A stretch of DNA of 64,000 nucleotides, from the NCBI RefSeq assembly GCF_000067165.1, contig NC_010162.1:12969780-13033779 (forward strand), written 5' to 3'. The DNA is from Sorangium cellulosum So ce56. GTDB lineage: Bacteria; Myxococcota_A; Polyangia; Polyangiales; Polyangiaceae. Positions 16,441 to 25,500 of the stretch are shown here, piece after piece (within the stretch, counting starts at the first letter, position 1; every line of letters begins with the position of its first letter). The notes beneath the pieces were generated by a model that did no database searches, was not told the DNA's origin, and was given only the letters and a program-made list of their open reading frames with translations. The position numbers and the translations under genes are program-made.

Positions 16441-18206
16441 CGCTTCCAGACCTCCGCGCGCCCCGTGCTCCTCAGCACGAGCTCCGTGAACGAGTTGATG
16501 TGCGCGTGCAGCGAGAGATAACGACTCAGCACCTCCGCGAACAAGAGCGGGCTCGATCCGACGAACTGCTCCTCGTCGAGCGTCAGCGTCACCTCCGTCC
16601 CGCGGCAGAACCCGCGCCACGCGTCCGCGCCGATCCGCCGCGTCACGGTGCGCGCCGACACGCCGACGATGCCCTGGATCTGGCGCTCCGCCTCGGGGAT
16701 CGACGCGAAGAGATAGACGCGCAGGATCTCCTTCAGCGCGTCCATGCCGCCCGGCCCCGAGATCGAGAGGTGATTCTGCGATAGGTTCGAGACGAGCCGC
16801 CAGAGCGCCTGTCCGCCGAGCGGAGGATCGCGCTGCGGGGTCGGCTTGGTGAGGCAGGTGATCCGGCCCATGGCGGCCCCACGCTCGAGGGACAGCGACA
16901 CGCCGGCAGACAGCTCCTCGGGGAGGTCGCGGTTGGTGCACAGCACCGAGGCGTACACGACCCGGGATGGGGGCCTCCGAGGCGAGAGGTCGAGATCGAC
17001 GAACGACAGGGTCACGTCCGTGCCGGGCACGTCCTCGCGCGACGTCGCGACGCGGCGGGCCTGCCAGAACGCGCGCGGGCCCGCGCCCTCGGCGTGGTGC
17101 GTGAAGGAGAAGAACGGCGCGTACTCCACCTGCTCCGCCTCGCCCGGTGCCGTTGCCGTGACCTTGTGGATCGAGTGGATCTCGGTCGTGCGCTCGCGGC
17201 GCGCGTCCGCGACCAGGCGATACTCCGGGAAGCGGTGATCGACCCGGATCGGCTCTGTCGTGCGGGAGAACAGGTTGACGATCGGCGCGCAGCCGAGCCG
17301 GAAGGTGTCGGCCCGCACCACGAGGCTCGCGGGCGGGCGCTGATCGAGCAGGAACAGCAGGCTGCACGCGGTGCCCTCGGGGAGCTGCGTCAGCTCGACG
17401 TCGAAGAAGAGAAACTTCTCGGGAAAGGCGAAGTACTCCTGGACCAGCCGGTGCCCGGGGGACGCGTGCACGGGGTAGGGGAGCGCCTCCTCGTCGGGCC
17501 CGAAGCCGACCGGGTGGAGCCGCGCCTCCGCGAGCTCCCGGCTGCCGTCCTCGCCGGCGCAGAGGACGCGCAGCGTGTGGCCGAAGAGCAGCTCGTACAG
17601 GCGATAGCCGTTCAGGCCACCGCCGCTCAGGAAGAAGCGCAGCCGCCGCACCCCGAGCGCGCGCAGCGGAGGGCCGCCGCTCCGCAGGCGGATGCGGAGC
17701 GCCGCCATCACGCCGCCGGAGCCCGGCGGCAAATCCAGCGCCTCGGGCGCGCCGAAGCCGGCGGCCTCGATCTCGATCGGCCAGAGGGTGACCGGAGCGC
17801 ACGTCCGGAAACGGCAGGTGGGGCCCCCGTGCGCCTCGGCGAAGAGCGGCGTGCCCCGGTCGATCACGTGGCCCGAGGTGAGCTTGCTGTCCCTGGGGCT
17901 CACCTCGAAGGCCGCGATCGCCATCGACGGGATGGGCGAGAGCAGCGGCGGATAGAGGACGCCGAGCAGCGACGTGGTGAGCTCGGGGAGATCGCTGTCG
18001 AGGCGGCGCTGGAGGCGCGCCGTCAGGAACGCGAACGACTCGAGCAGGCGCTCGACGTGCGGATCCGCCGAGTGGCGCCCCTCCAGGCCGAGGCGCGCGG
18101 CGATCTTGGGATACGCCGCGGCGAACTCGGCGCCGCGCTCCCGCAGGTAGGCGAGCTCGCGGGCGTAGAGATCGAGCAGCTCGGCGTCGTGGTCGGTCGT
18201 CGTCAC
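16404..18206 (-). CDS. tssF: T6SS baseplate protein TssF (ImpG)
   Basis: The 600-residue protein begins DLYARELAYLRERGAEFAAA and YPKIAARLGL, the TssF N-terminal signature, followed by DPHVERLLESFAFLTARLQ, LTTSLLGVLYPPLLSPIPSM, and later GGQALWRLVSNLSQNHLS. The length is normal for the family. I place the start at the GTG at 18206 because it shares GTGA with the stop of tssE and the conserved N-terminus starts there; the long frame upstream is a shadow of tssE. TssF is the central wedge subunit of the baseplate. Confidence 0.95.
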   Translation of the reverse strand: MTTTDHDAELLDLYARELAYLRERGAEFAAAYPKIAARLGLEGRHSADPHVERLLESFAFLTARLQRRLDSDLPELTTSLLGVLYPPLLSPIPSMAIAAFEVSPRDSKLTSGHVIDRGTPLFAEAHGGPTCRFRTCAPVTLWPIEIEAAGFGAPEALDLPPGSGGVMAALRIRLRSGGPPLRALGVRRLRFFLSGGGLNGYRLYELLFGHTLRVLCAGEDGSRELAEARLHPVGFGPDEEALPYPVHASPGHRLVQEYFAFPEKFLFFDVELTQLPEGTACSLLFLLDQRPPASLVVRADTFRLGCAPIVNLFSRTTEPIRVDHRFPEYRLVADARRERTTEIHSIHKVTATAPGEAEQVEYAPFFSFTHHAEGAGPRAFWQARRVATSREDVPGTDVTLSFVDLDLSPRRPPSRVVYASVLCTNRDLPEELSAGVSLSLERGAAMGRITCLTKPTPQRDPPLGGQALWRLVSNLSQNHLSISGPGGMDALKEILRVYLFASIPEAERQIQGIVGVSARTVTRRIGADAWRGFCRGTEVTLTLDEEQFVGSSPLLFAEVLSRYLSLHAHINSFTELVLRSTGRAEVWKRWQPMAGAKALL

Positions 18207-18664
18207 CCGACCTCCGGCAGCGGCAGGGTGAAGCTGAGCGGCTCGCGGACCCGCTCGGTGACGAGCTGCGCGCGGACGGCGACGCGGTGCCGCGCGTCGC
18301 CGTCCGCCGGAGGGAGCAGCTCGACCTCGACCCGCGCGAGGCGGGGCTCGTACGCCTCGATCGTCTGCTGGATGAGCCGCGCGACGCGGAACCGGTCTTC
18401 CTTGACGACCTCGCGGCCGCCGAGCTCGAGGTCGGGCAGGCCGTAGTCGATCACCGTGCGCTGGCGTGCGAGGGCCACGTCTCCGGGCACGGGGCAGCGC
18501 GTGCCGAGCAGCCGCTCGAGCTCGCGGAGAACCGAGGCGCGCAGCGCGTCGAGGTCGTGGCTGCGCTTCGGCCGCGCCTCGCTGCGCTGCGACGGGGTGT
18601 CGTCGACCAGGCGGTCGAAGAGGGGCACGCGCCCCGCGTCCGCTGCTCCCCAGCTCTCTTCCAT
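18203..18664 (-). CDS. tssE: T6SS baseplate protein TssE (gp25-like)
   Basis: The 153-residue protein matches TssE/gp25: SVLRELERLLGTRC in the first half, then TVIDYGLPDLE, and a C-terminal YEPRLARVEVELLPP. It nucleates the contractile sheath on the baseplate. It begins 54 bases after the stop of hcp and ends in a GTGA overlap with tssF. No oddities in length or motifs are visible. Confidence 0.95.
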   Translation of the reverse strand: MEESWGAADAGRVPLFDRLVDDTPSQRSEARPKRSHDLDALRASVLRELERLLGTRCPVPGDVALARQRTVIDYGLPDLELGGREVVKEDRFRVARLIQQTIEAYEPRLARVEVELLPPADGDARHRVAVRAQLVTERVREPLSFTLPLPEVG

Positions 18665-18718
18665 TCAGCGCCCCTGTCAGCGAAGGCCGACGCGGCGGCG
18701 CGCGCCGGCCCCGCGAGA

Positions 18719-19207
18719 TCACTTGCCCTTGTTCTCTTCGACGCTGAAGCTCGCCGAGCTCTTGCCCTTGGCCCCGCCCGGCGCCTCCTGCTTCTGCTGC
18801 GCGTAGTCCCAGGTGACCTTCTTGTAGCCGAAGGTGATGGTCTCGATCGGCTGATCCCCGCCGCCCGTCACCGAGACGGAGGTGATGATGCAGCTATCGA
18901 AGGTGTACGTCATGTACTTGTGCGGCGCCCCAGCGACGTCAGCCTTCCAGATGTGCACCTTCATGGACTTGATGTCCTCGCCGCCGCAGCACTTGAGGTT
19001 GAGCGTCGGCGACGCGATGTCGAGGTACTTGGTGATCGTGAAATCGTTGTGCACGCAGCGGCCGCTCGCGCGGCTCGTGTTCGAGGGCCCGGCCGTGAGC
19101 GGCATGGCCACTCCGTGGCTGAAGGACAGGAGCTCGATCATGTCCTTGCCCTGAGCCGACGTGCTCTCTCCCTTGATGCCATCGATTTCCCAGAAGATAT
19201 TCTGCAT
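18719..19207 (-). CDS. hcp: T6SS tube protein Hcp (TssD)
   Basis: The 162-residue protein is typical Hcp: FWEIDGIKGESTSAQGKDMIELLSF at the N-terminus, FTITKYLDIASPTLNLKCC, and a C-terminal ITFGYKKVTWDYAQQKQ. Hcp hexamers stack into the inner tube, are expelled on contraction, and can chaperone small effectors. A strong ribosome-binding site (AGGAGGG, 7-base spacing) precedes the ATG, and the upstream gap carries GC-rich dyads, which may let hcp be expressed above its operon neighbours. The C-terminal KGKSSASFSVEENKGK tail is lysine-rich. Confidence 0.96.
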   Translation of the reverse strand: MQNIFWEIDGIKGESTSAQGKDMIELLSFSHGVAMPLTAGPSNTSRASGRCVHNDFTITKYLDIASPTLNLKCCGGEDIKSMKVHIWKADVAGAPHKYMTYTFDSCIITSVSVTGGGDQPIETITFGYKKVTWDYAQQKQEAPGGAKGKSSASFSVEENKGK

Positions 19208-19214
19208 GGTTCAT

Positions 19215-19221
19215 CCCTCCT
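19215..19221 (-). promoter_or_regulatory. Strong Shine-Dalgarno sequence of hcp
   Basis: On the minus strand AGGAGGG lies 7 bases before the hcp ATG. It is among the best ribosome-binding sites in this operon, where most genes are coupled through overlaps, and fits the high copy number needed for the tube protein. Confidence 0.6.
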
Positions 19222-19237
19222 CTATCCACGATTGCGC

Positions 19238-19257
19238 GGCCCGCGCGCGGCCGGGCC
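19238..19257. other. GC-rich dyad in the tssC-hcp gap
   Basis: GGCCCG at 19238-19243 and CGGGCC at 19252-19257 form a short hairpin in the 121-base gap between tssC and hcp, with further CG-rich complementary stretches beside it. It could act as an mRNA processing or stabilising element in front of hcp. There is no T run, so it is not a clear terminator. Confidence 0.35.
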
Positions 19258-19328
19258 CCATCGCGGGGCGCCGCCGCGAGCGCGGCCACCTTCTACGCAC
19301 GCACGTACGCGGCGCGCGCCGCTCCTCG

Positions 19329-20816
19329 TCATGCCGCCGGCGGCGGCAGCTCCGCGACGAGCCGCATCGAGACCGAGAGCTCGTTCAGCTGGAAATGCGG
19401 CTTCAGGAACACCACCGCGCGGTACGCGCCGGGCTTGCCGGGGACCTCGGAGACGTCGACCCGCGCCTCGCGCAGCGGCAGCCGCGCCTTGGTCTCCTGG
19501 CCGGCGGTGTCGTTGAGGAGCACGTAGTCGGCGATCCAGTTGTTGAGGTAGTTGGAGACGCCTTCCTGCGAGCTGAAGCTCCCGATCTTGTCGCGCATGA
19601 GCACCTTGACGTAGTGCGCGAACCGGGACGCGGCGAGGATGTAAGGGAGCTGCGCGCTCAGCCGGGCGTTCGCGTTCGCCTGCGGCAGGTTGTACGCCTT
19701 CGGCTTGTTCGTGGTGCTGCCGCCGAAGAAGGCCGCCTGCGCGCTCCCCTTCTTGTAGCAGAGCCCGATGAAGCCGAGCTCCGACAGCTCGTTCTCGCGC
19801 CGGTCGGTGATGGCGACCTCGGTCGGGATCTTGGCGACGATATCCCCCTCGCTCGTCTTGAAGGTGTGCAGCGGGAGGTTCTCGACGAGACCGCCGCCCT
19901 CGACGCCGCGGATCGCGGCGCACCAGCCGTAGAGCGCGAAGGCGTTCGTGATCCGCTGCGTGAGCGCGTACGCCGCGTTCCCCCAGAGGAAGTTCCCGTC
20001 GCCCTCGCCGACCTGCTCCTCGTAATTGAACCCCTCGACCGGGACGCCCTTCGGCCCGTACGGCAGGCGCATGAGGACGTGCGGAAGGACCAGCCCGACA
20101 TAGCGCGAGTCCTCCGACTCGCGGAACTCGCGCCACTTGATGAGCTGCGTGCTCTCGAATATTTTCGCGAGGTCGCCGGGGACGCCGATCTGGGTGAAGC
20201 TCGGCATGTCGAAGAGCTCGGGCGACGCCGCCGCGATGAACGGCGCGTGCGCCGCGGCCGCCACCTTGGAGAGCTCCGTGAGGAGCGAGACGTCGGGGTT
20301 CGTGCCGTCGAACTCGTAGTCGCCGACGAGCATGCCATACGGCGCGCCCCCGAAGGTGCCGTACTCCTCCTCGTAGACCTTCTTGAAGACCGCGCTCCGG
20401 TCGAAGTCCGCCGCGGCCTCGAAGTCCTTGCGCAGCTCGTCCTTCTTCACGTTGAGCACGCGCAGCTTCAGCCGCGTCGAGGTCTCGGTGTTCATGACGA
20501 GGTAGTTCAGCCCCCGCCAGCGCGCCTCCACCCGCTGGAACTCCTTGTGGTGCAGGATGGCGTCGAGCTGCGCGCTGATGCGCGCGTCGATCTCGGCGAT
20601 GCGCGCCTCGATGGCCGCCACCGTGTCGCTCCCGACCTTCACCTTCTCGTCGAGGACCTGGTTCACGAACTCATCGATGAGATCGCGCGCGTGCTTTCGT
20701 TGCGGCTCCGCCGCGCCGCGGACCATCCCCTGCGCGAGGATCTGGTCGATGAGGCTCATCTCCTCGGCCGGCGCTGCCGCCGCCGAGCCGACCGCTTGGG
20801 TGCTCTCTTCCGCCAT
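19329..20816 (-). CDS. tssC: T6SS contractile sheath large subunit TssC (VipB)
   Basis: The 495-residue protein shows the TssC pattern: DAILHHKEFQRVEARWRGL, FKKVYEEEYGTFGGAPYGML, LLTELSKVAAAAHAPFIAAA, the family core GNFLWGNAAYALTQRITNAF, and the C-terminal KPHFQLNELSVSMRLVAELP. With TssB it forms the contractile sheath around the Hcp tube. Length is normal. It starts 32 bases after the end of tssB; hcp follows after 121 bases. Confidence 0.96.
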   Translation of the reverse strand: MAEESTQAVGSAAAAPAEEMSLIDQILAQGMVRGAAEPQRKHARDLIDEFVNQVLDEKVKVGSDTVAAIEARIAEIDARISAQLDAILHHKEFQRVEARWRGLNYLVMNTETSTRLKLRVLNVKKDELRKDFEAAADFDRSAVFKKVYEEEYGTFGGAPYGMLVGDYEFDGTNPDVSLLTELSKVAAAAHAPFIAAASPELFDMPSFTQIGVPGDLAKIFESTQLIKWREFRESEDSRYVGLVLPHVLMRLPYGPKGVPVEGFNYEEQVGEGDGNFLWGNAAYALTQRITNAFALYGWCAAIRGVEGGGLVENLPLHTFKTSEGDIVAKIPTEVAITDRRENELSELGFIGLCYKKGSAQAAFFGGSTTNKPKAYNLPQANANARLSAQLPYILAASRFAHYVKVLMRDKIGSFSSQEGVSNYLNNWIADYVLLNDTAGQETKARLPLREARVDVSEVPGKPGAYRAVVFLKPHFQLNELSVSMRLVAELPPPAA

Positions 20817-20848
20817 GGCTCTCTCCCTTCCCGTCCTAAGATCGCGGC

Positions 20849-21355
20849 TCAGCCGCCCCGGCCCTTCTCGAGCTCCTGCTTGAGCGTCTCGAGCTTCTTC
20901 GTGTCCTCGACGACCTGCCTGAGCATCCCGCTCAGATCGTCGTTGCCCTCGAGCTTCGCGAGCAGATCGTTCAGCCGCTCCCGCGCGCGGAGCAGCGCGC
21001 GCAGCGGCTCGACCTGCTCCACGAGCTGCTCGGGCCGGAAGTCATCCATGCTCTTGAAGGAGAGGCTGACCTTCAGCTTGCCGCCCTCGTCCGTGAGCTT
21101 GTTGTCGACGAGGCACGTGGCCTCGGGCGCCACCGCGGCGAGGACCTCGTTGAAGTTGTCGCGATCGATCTCGACGAACTTGCGGTCCTTGAGCTTCGGC
21201 CGCGGCGCCTCGGAGGTGCCCGACAGGTCCGTCATGATCCCGACGACGAACGGGATCTCCTTCTTCTCGATCGCGCCGCCGGTCTCGACGTCGTAGGTGA
21301 TCTGCACCCGAGGCGGGCGGTTCCTGCTCAGCCATTGTTGCTTGCTCTCTGCCAT
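20849..21355 (-). CDS. tssB: T6SS contractile sheath small subunit TssB (VipA)
   Basis: The 168-residue protein begins MAESKQQWLSRNRPPRVQIT and continues with YDVETGGAIEKKEIPFVVGI and LKDRKFVEIDRDNFNEVLA, the TssB/VipA signature, then SFKSMDDFRPEQLVEQV. It pairs with TssC in the sheath; its exposed N-terminus is normally the handle for the ClpV unfoldase, which is not encoded here. I chose the ATG at 21355 over an ATG 24 codons upstream because the family N-terminus starts there and AAAGGA precedes it. Confidence 0.96.
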   Translation of the reverse strand: MAESKQQWLSRNRPPRVQITYDVETGGAIEKKEIPFVVGIMTDLSGTSEAPRPKLKDRKFVEIDRDNFNEVLAAVAPEATCLVDNKLTDEGGKLKVSLSFKSMDDFRPEQLVEQVEPLRALLRARERLNDLLAKLEGNDDLSGMLRQVVEDTKKLETLKQELEKGRGG

Positions 21356-21489
21356 GGTCGTTCCTTTCTCCCGCGGCCTCGGTCGAGCGTGCATCTCGCG
21401 CGGACGCTCTCCCCGGGGCCAATCCACCCTCGCGCGGCCGGGCCGGGGGCCGATCGTCGGATCGGGCCGGCGCCGGCGGTCTCATGAGA

Positions 21490-22542
21490 TCATCCGGCGT
21501 CGCCCTCCTCCCGGCCGCGCATGCCGAGCAGCCGGTAGATCGCGACGAGGTCGTCGGCGCTCGACACGAACTCGCCGAGCAGCTCCGCGAGCGACATGTT
21601 CCCCCAGGAGATCGCGCGCTTCACGAGGTACGGGACGGGGCTGTGCGGCTCCGTGCGAAGGAGGTAGTCGGCCGCCTCGTTGAGCCGGCGATACGCCTCC
21701 ATCCGGCTCTGGATCGCCGGGCCCGGACCCCGCGCGGGCGCCGGGTCCTCCGCGCTCTGCGCCGAGGGCTCTCCCGCGGCGGGCGCCGGCGCGTCGTCGG
21801 CGGGCTCGCCGAGGGCGGACGCCGTCGCGGCGCCGAGCAGGCGCAGCGCGCCGCGGGTCCGGTGGAGGACCGGGGGGCGGTCCATCCTCGCCGCGAGGCT
21901 CCGCTCCAGCGCCTCGGCCGCGGACAGGGCGGCGCGCGCGTCGCGCTGGAGCGCTGTCCATCGCGAGCGATCGACGAGGGAGAGCCGCGCCGCGAGGGGC
22001 TCGGCCGAGCGCGCGCCCTCGGCCGGGCCGCCGCCGTCCATCCGGCCGCTCTCCCAGTCGGCGAGCGTGCAGGGGGGGCGCTCGTCGCTGCCTTCGAGGA
22101 GCGGGACCATCCGGAGCCGCCGCGCGAGCGCCTCGTCCAGCCAGCCGACGAGGTCGCCGCGCGCCTCGAGGCCGTCGTCGTCGAGCGCCGGGAACATCGC
22201 GTCCCAGTAGCGATCGCAGAGCTCCGCGATCAGCCGGAGCCCCGGCGCCGCCGCGCCGATCCCGCCGATCTGCGCCCACGCGTCCGTGAGCCAGGCGGCG
22301 ATCTGCAGGTCCTTGGAGCGCCGCGCGAGCGCCTCGGCGCAGAGCTCGGCCACGAGCTTCCAGTCCGCCGTCTTGAGGCGCGTCGCCCACACGCCCTGCG
22401 GCAGCGTCGGATCGTCCTCGCGCCGGGCCTCGCGGACGCGATCGTAGGTGCCCTCGTAGCGCAGCGGCGCCCCGGCGGGCGCTGCCTGCGAGATGGGCGC
22501 GAGGAGGCGCTCGATGTCGATTGCGATGGTGCGTTCTGCCAT
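21490..22542 (-). CDS. tssA: T6SS assembly protein TssA (ImpA)
   Basis: The 350-residue protein has the ImpA N-terminal domain (GAPLRYEGTYDRVREARRED, DWKLVAELCAEALARRSKDL, QIAAWLTDAWAQIGG) and a short C-terminal domain with SRMEAYRRLNEAADYLLRTE and PYLVKRAISWGNMSLAELLGE. This is the short TssA type, which primes baseplate and sheath assembly. The middle (about 150-270) is Ala/Pro-rich and probably a linker. It lies 28 bases downstream of tssM and 134 bases upstream of tssB. Confidence 0.94.
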   Translation of the reverse strand: MAERTIAIDIERLLAPISQAAPAGAPLRYEGTYDRVREARREDDPTLPQGVWATRLKTADWKLVAELCAEALARRSKDLQIAAWLTDAWAQIGGIGAAAPGLRLIAELCDRYWDAMFPALDDDGLEARGDLVGWLDEALARRLRMVPLLEGSDERPPCTLADWESGRMDGGGPAEGARSAEPLAARLSLVDRSRWTALQRDARAALSAAEALERSLAARMDRPPVLHRTRGALRLLGAATASALGEPADDAPAPAAGEPSAQSAEDPAPARGPGPAIQSRMEAYRRLNEAADYLLRTEPHSPVPYLVKRAISWGNMSLAELLGEFVSSADDLVAIYRLLGMRGREEGDAG

Positions 22543-22570
22543 GCGTGCCTCGTTCGTCGCTGCTGCCGCG

Positions 22571-25500
22571 CTACTCGCTGTCGAGCACCGGAGCGGTCGT
22601 CGGGAAGTCGGGGTACTTGAGCTGCTTGTCCTTCTCCTTGCCGACGAGGCCGAGCCGCACGAACACCCGGGCCGAGCCGCCGGTCGTACCGGCCCGCTCC
22701 AGCCAGCCGCCGGCGGGATCGGGGATCGTGAACACGACGAGCTGGAGGATGTTGGCGACGGCGTCCTCCTTCTTCAGCTCCGCCTCCTCCGCGGCGTGCG
22801 TGTGCATCGCGATGAGCCGGAGCAGCGCCCAGGGGCCGCTCGCCTCGAAGGTCGCCGTCCGCTCCTTCGCGACCGCGCCGGCGTTCTGCTCGACCGACGG
22901 GATGTCGGGGCTGTTCTTCGCCCACCGGAGCGTGAGCTGGACCGGGTCGCCGAGCCGCCAGGTGGCGGTCGGCTTGGGCCCGCCCAGGAACAGCCGCTCC
23001 TCGGCGATCCGCAGGCTCCACTCCGCGATCTGGTTGCCCGCCACCTCGCGCGCCTGGTTGACGCGGAAGGCGGTCGTGACGTCGAAGGAGCCGTCCATCG
23101 TCGCGTCCCCCTGCGCCCACATCGGCGCGAGGAACTCGCGCACCTTCTCCATGCGGTCGAGGAAGCGCACGACGTCGCGGGCGGCGGCGCCGCCGCGCAG
23201 CGACAGCACGGGCCGGAAGCGCTTGCGGAAGTCGCTCGCGCTCTGAAGGAAGAGCCGCACGTCGTCGGGGTTCGCGTCCTCCCGTTCCACGCCCGGCTCG
23301 AGCCGCGCGAAGGGGAAGCGGTCCGCGAGCGAGCGGTGGAACGAGCGGCGGAGGCTCGGGTATTTCGTGCGGATCTCCTCCGTGGCGAGCGTGGCGCACC
23401 GATCGCGGAGCAGGACGAGGATGCGCCGGCGCCGCCTGGCGAAGTAGTCGTCGGAGCGCACGTCGACCGGCACGCGCTCGATCTGCGCGATGCAGTTCTC
23501 GAACGTGACCGTGGGCAGGTCGTTGAGGAGGAAGCGCTCCAGGGCGGCGACGCTGTTGCCGGCCTTCTTCCCCTCGTAATCGCGGAGCGCCCCGACGATG
23601 TGTTGCCACGGCGCCATGCCGTTGACGGACCGGGCATCGGCCGCGACCTCGGCGCTCTCCAGCAAGCCGAGGACGGGCTCGGCGAGCGCGCGGGTCAAGG
23701 CGTCGGCCCGGCCCCGCTGCGCCACCGCGTACTCCGCGAGCTGCGCCCCGTCGCCGTCCGCGAGGCCGAACGCCTCGAACGCCGGGCTGCGCTCGCCGTT
23801 CCACCAGAGGAACGTCCCGTTCTTGACCTCGTAGAGCCCGTCGGCCTCGAGCGTCCGGCTGGCGAGGGTGAGCAGGTACGCGCCCTGGCCGCGCACGAGC
23901 GCGCGGACGCGATCGCGCACCTCCTCCAGCCCGAGGCGCCCCGCGGCCGCCAGGATCTCCCGCAGCGGCTCGCTCGCGAGCGCGAGGGTGCCGACGTCGG
24001 CGCGCACCGTCTCGACGCGGCGCGACTCGCTCGGAGGCGGGGCCATCTCCCGGCGCGCGGCCTTGCCGACCGCGGCGAGGACGTTGTCCCGCAGGTTGCG
24101 CAGGGCGAGCTCCCCGAGCGTGCCGCGCACCTTCTCCGGGAACCGCTTGAGCCCCTCCTCCTGCGCGAACGCCTCGTACTCCTTGAGGCGCTTCGCGCCC
24201 TCCTTGAGCTCCTCGACGTTCCAGCTCAGGCGCGCGTCGTCGAGGGTCGCCGGCAGCGGATCGACGTTGTCGACGGGCTCCATGAAGCGCTGGCGCAGGA
24301 GCGCGGCCGAGGGCTCCTTGAGGGCGGCGACGAAGGGCGAGAGCTGGAGCTGCACCTCGCCCTCCTTGCGCACGAGCAGCGGCCCCGAGAGCGCTGTCTC
24401 TGCGCCGCCCAGGTAGCTCTTCAGGAGCAAGAGCCGCCCCTCGCCGTCGTCTTTCACCAGGCCGTAGGCCGGATCGCCGAGCAGCTTCAAGGTGCGGACC
24501 GCCGCGAGCAGGCGATCGAGCGCGGCGTTCGGCGGGAGCCTGTCGGCCGCGACCCAGGAGAGGGTGGGCGCGGCGAGCCGCGCCTCGGTGCGCGCGATCG
24601 CGTCGTGCAGCGCGGCGAGGCTCGCGGACCGGTACTCGGGGCCACCGCGCTCGAGCTCCTTCAGGCCCCGGACGAGCGCGTCGACGTCCGCGCGCAGCGC
24701 GGCCTCGTCGAGCGTCCGCGAGATGCGCTGGTAGAGCTGGCTGAAGAGGCGATCGGACCGGGCGCGCGCCGGATCGCGGTACGCGTCGAGGCCGAAGGGC
24801 GAGAGGGGCGGGATGGCGAGGAGCGCGCGCCGCTGGTAGGCCGTCGTGCGCGCGGGCGGGAGCCTGTGCTGGAGGACGGATTCGGCCAGATCGGCCACGC
24901 TCTGGACGCGCGCGTCGCCGGCCTCGGTCGTGGGATCCTTCGGCGGTCCGGCCACGAGCGTCTCGAAGCGCGCCACCTGCCCCTCGAACGCGGCCACCTC
25001 GCGCAGCCAGGCCTCGAGCGCGACGTACTCCGGCGTGCGCTCCAAGGTGGCCGCGGCGATCTCCGCGCCCGCGGGGAGCAGCGCGGGGGGCTCCCCGAAC
25101 AGCGGGCCCGTCCTCGCGTGGAGGCCGACGCGGAAGGCGTCGAGGATCACCCGCTCGTAGGCGCTCGCGATCGCCTGCTCGATCCGCGCGTCGATGCCGC
25201 TCAGCCACGATCCGGGCACGAGCGCGGAGCGGAGCCGCGTGCCCTCGATCGCGCTCAGCCCCTGGAGCAGGCGGACGGATCGCTCCGCGCGCACCGCGCC
25301 CGAGGGGTCGGCGCTGGGGTCCTCGAGCTTCATGTGGCGCAGGCTCGCCGCCAGGTCGCTCAGGAAGGGGAGCAGCGACGCGGCGTGGCGCTCCAGGCGG
25401 TTGCTCTCGAGGCCGAGGAAGACGCTGTAGAGGAGCGCGATCGCGACGGTGGCGATCCTGAGCGCCCGCACGACGCGCTGCCGGCGCTGCAGCGTGAGGC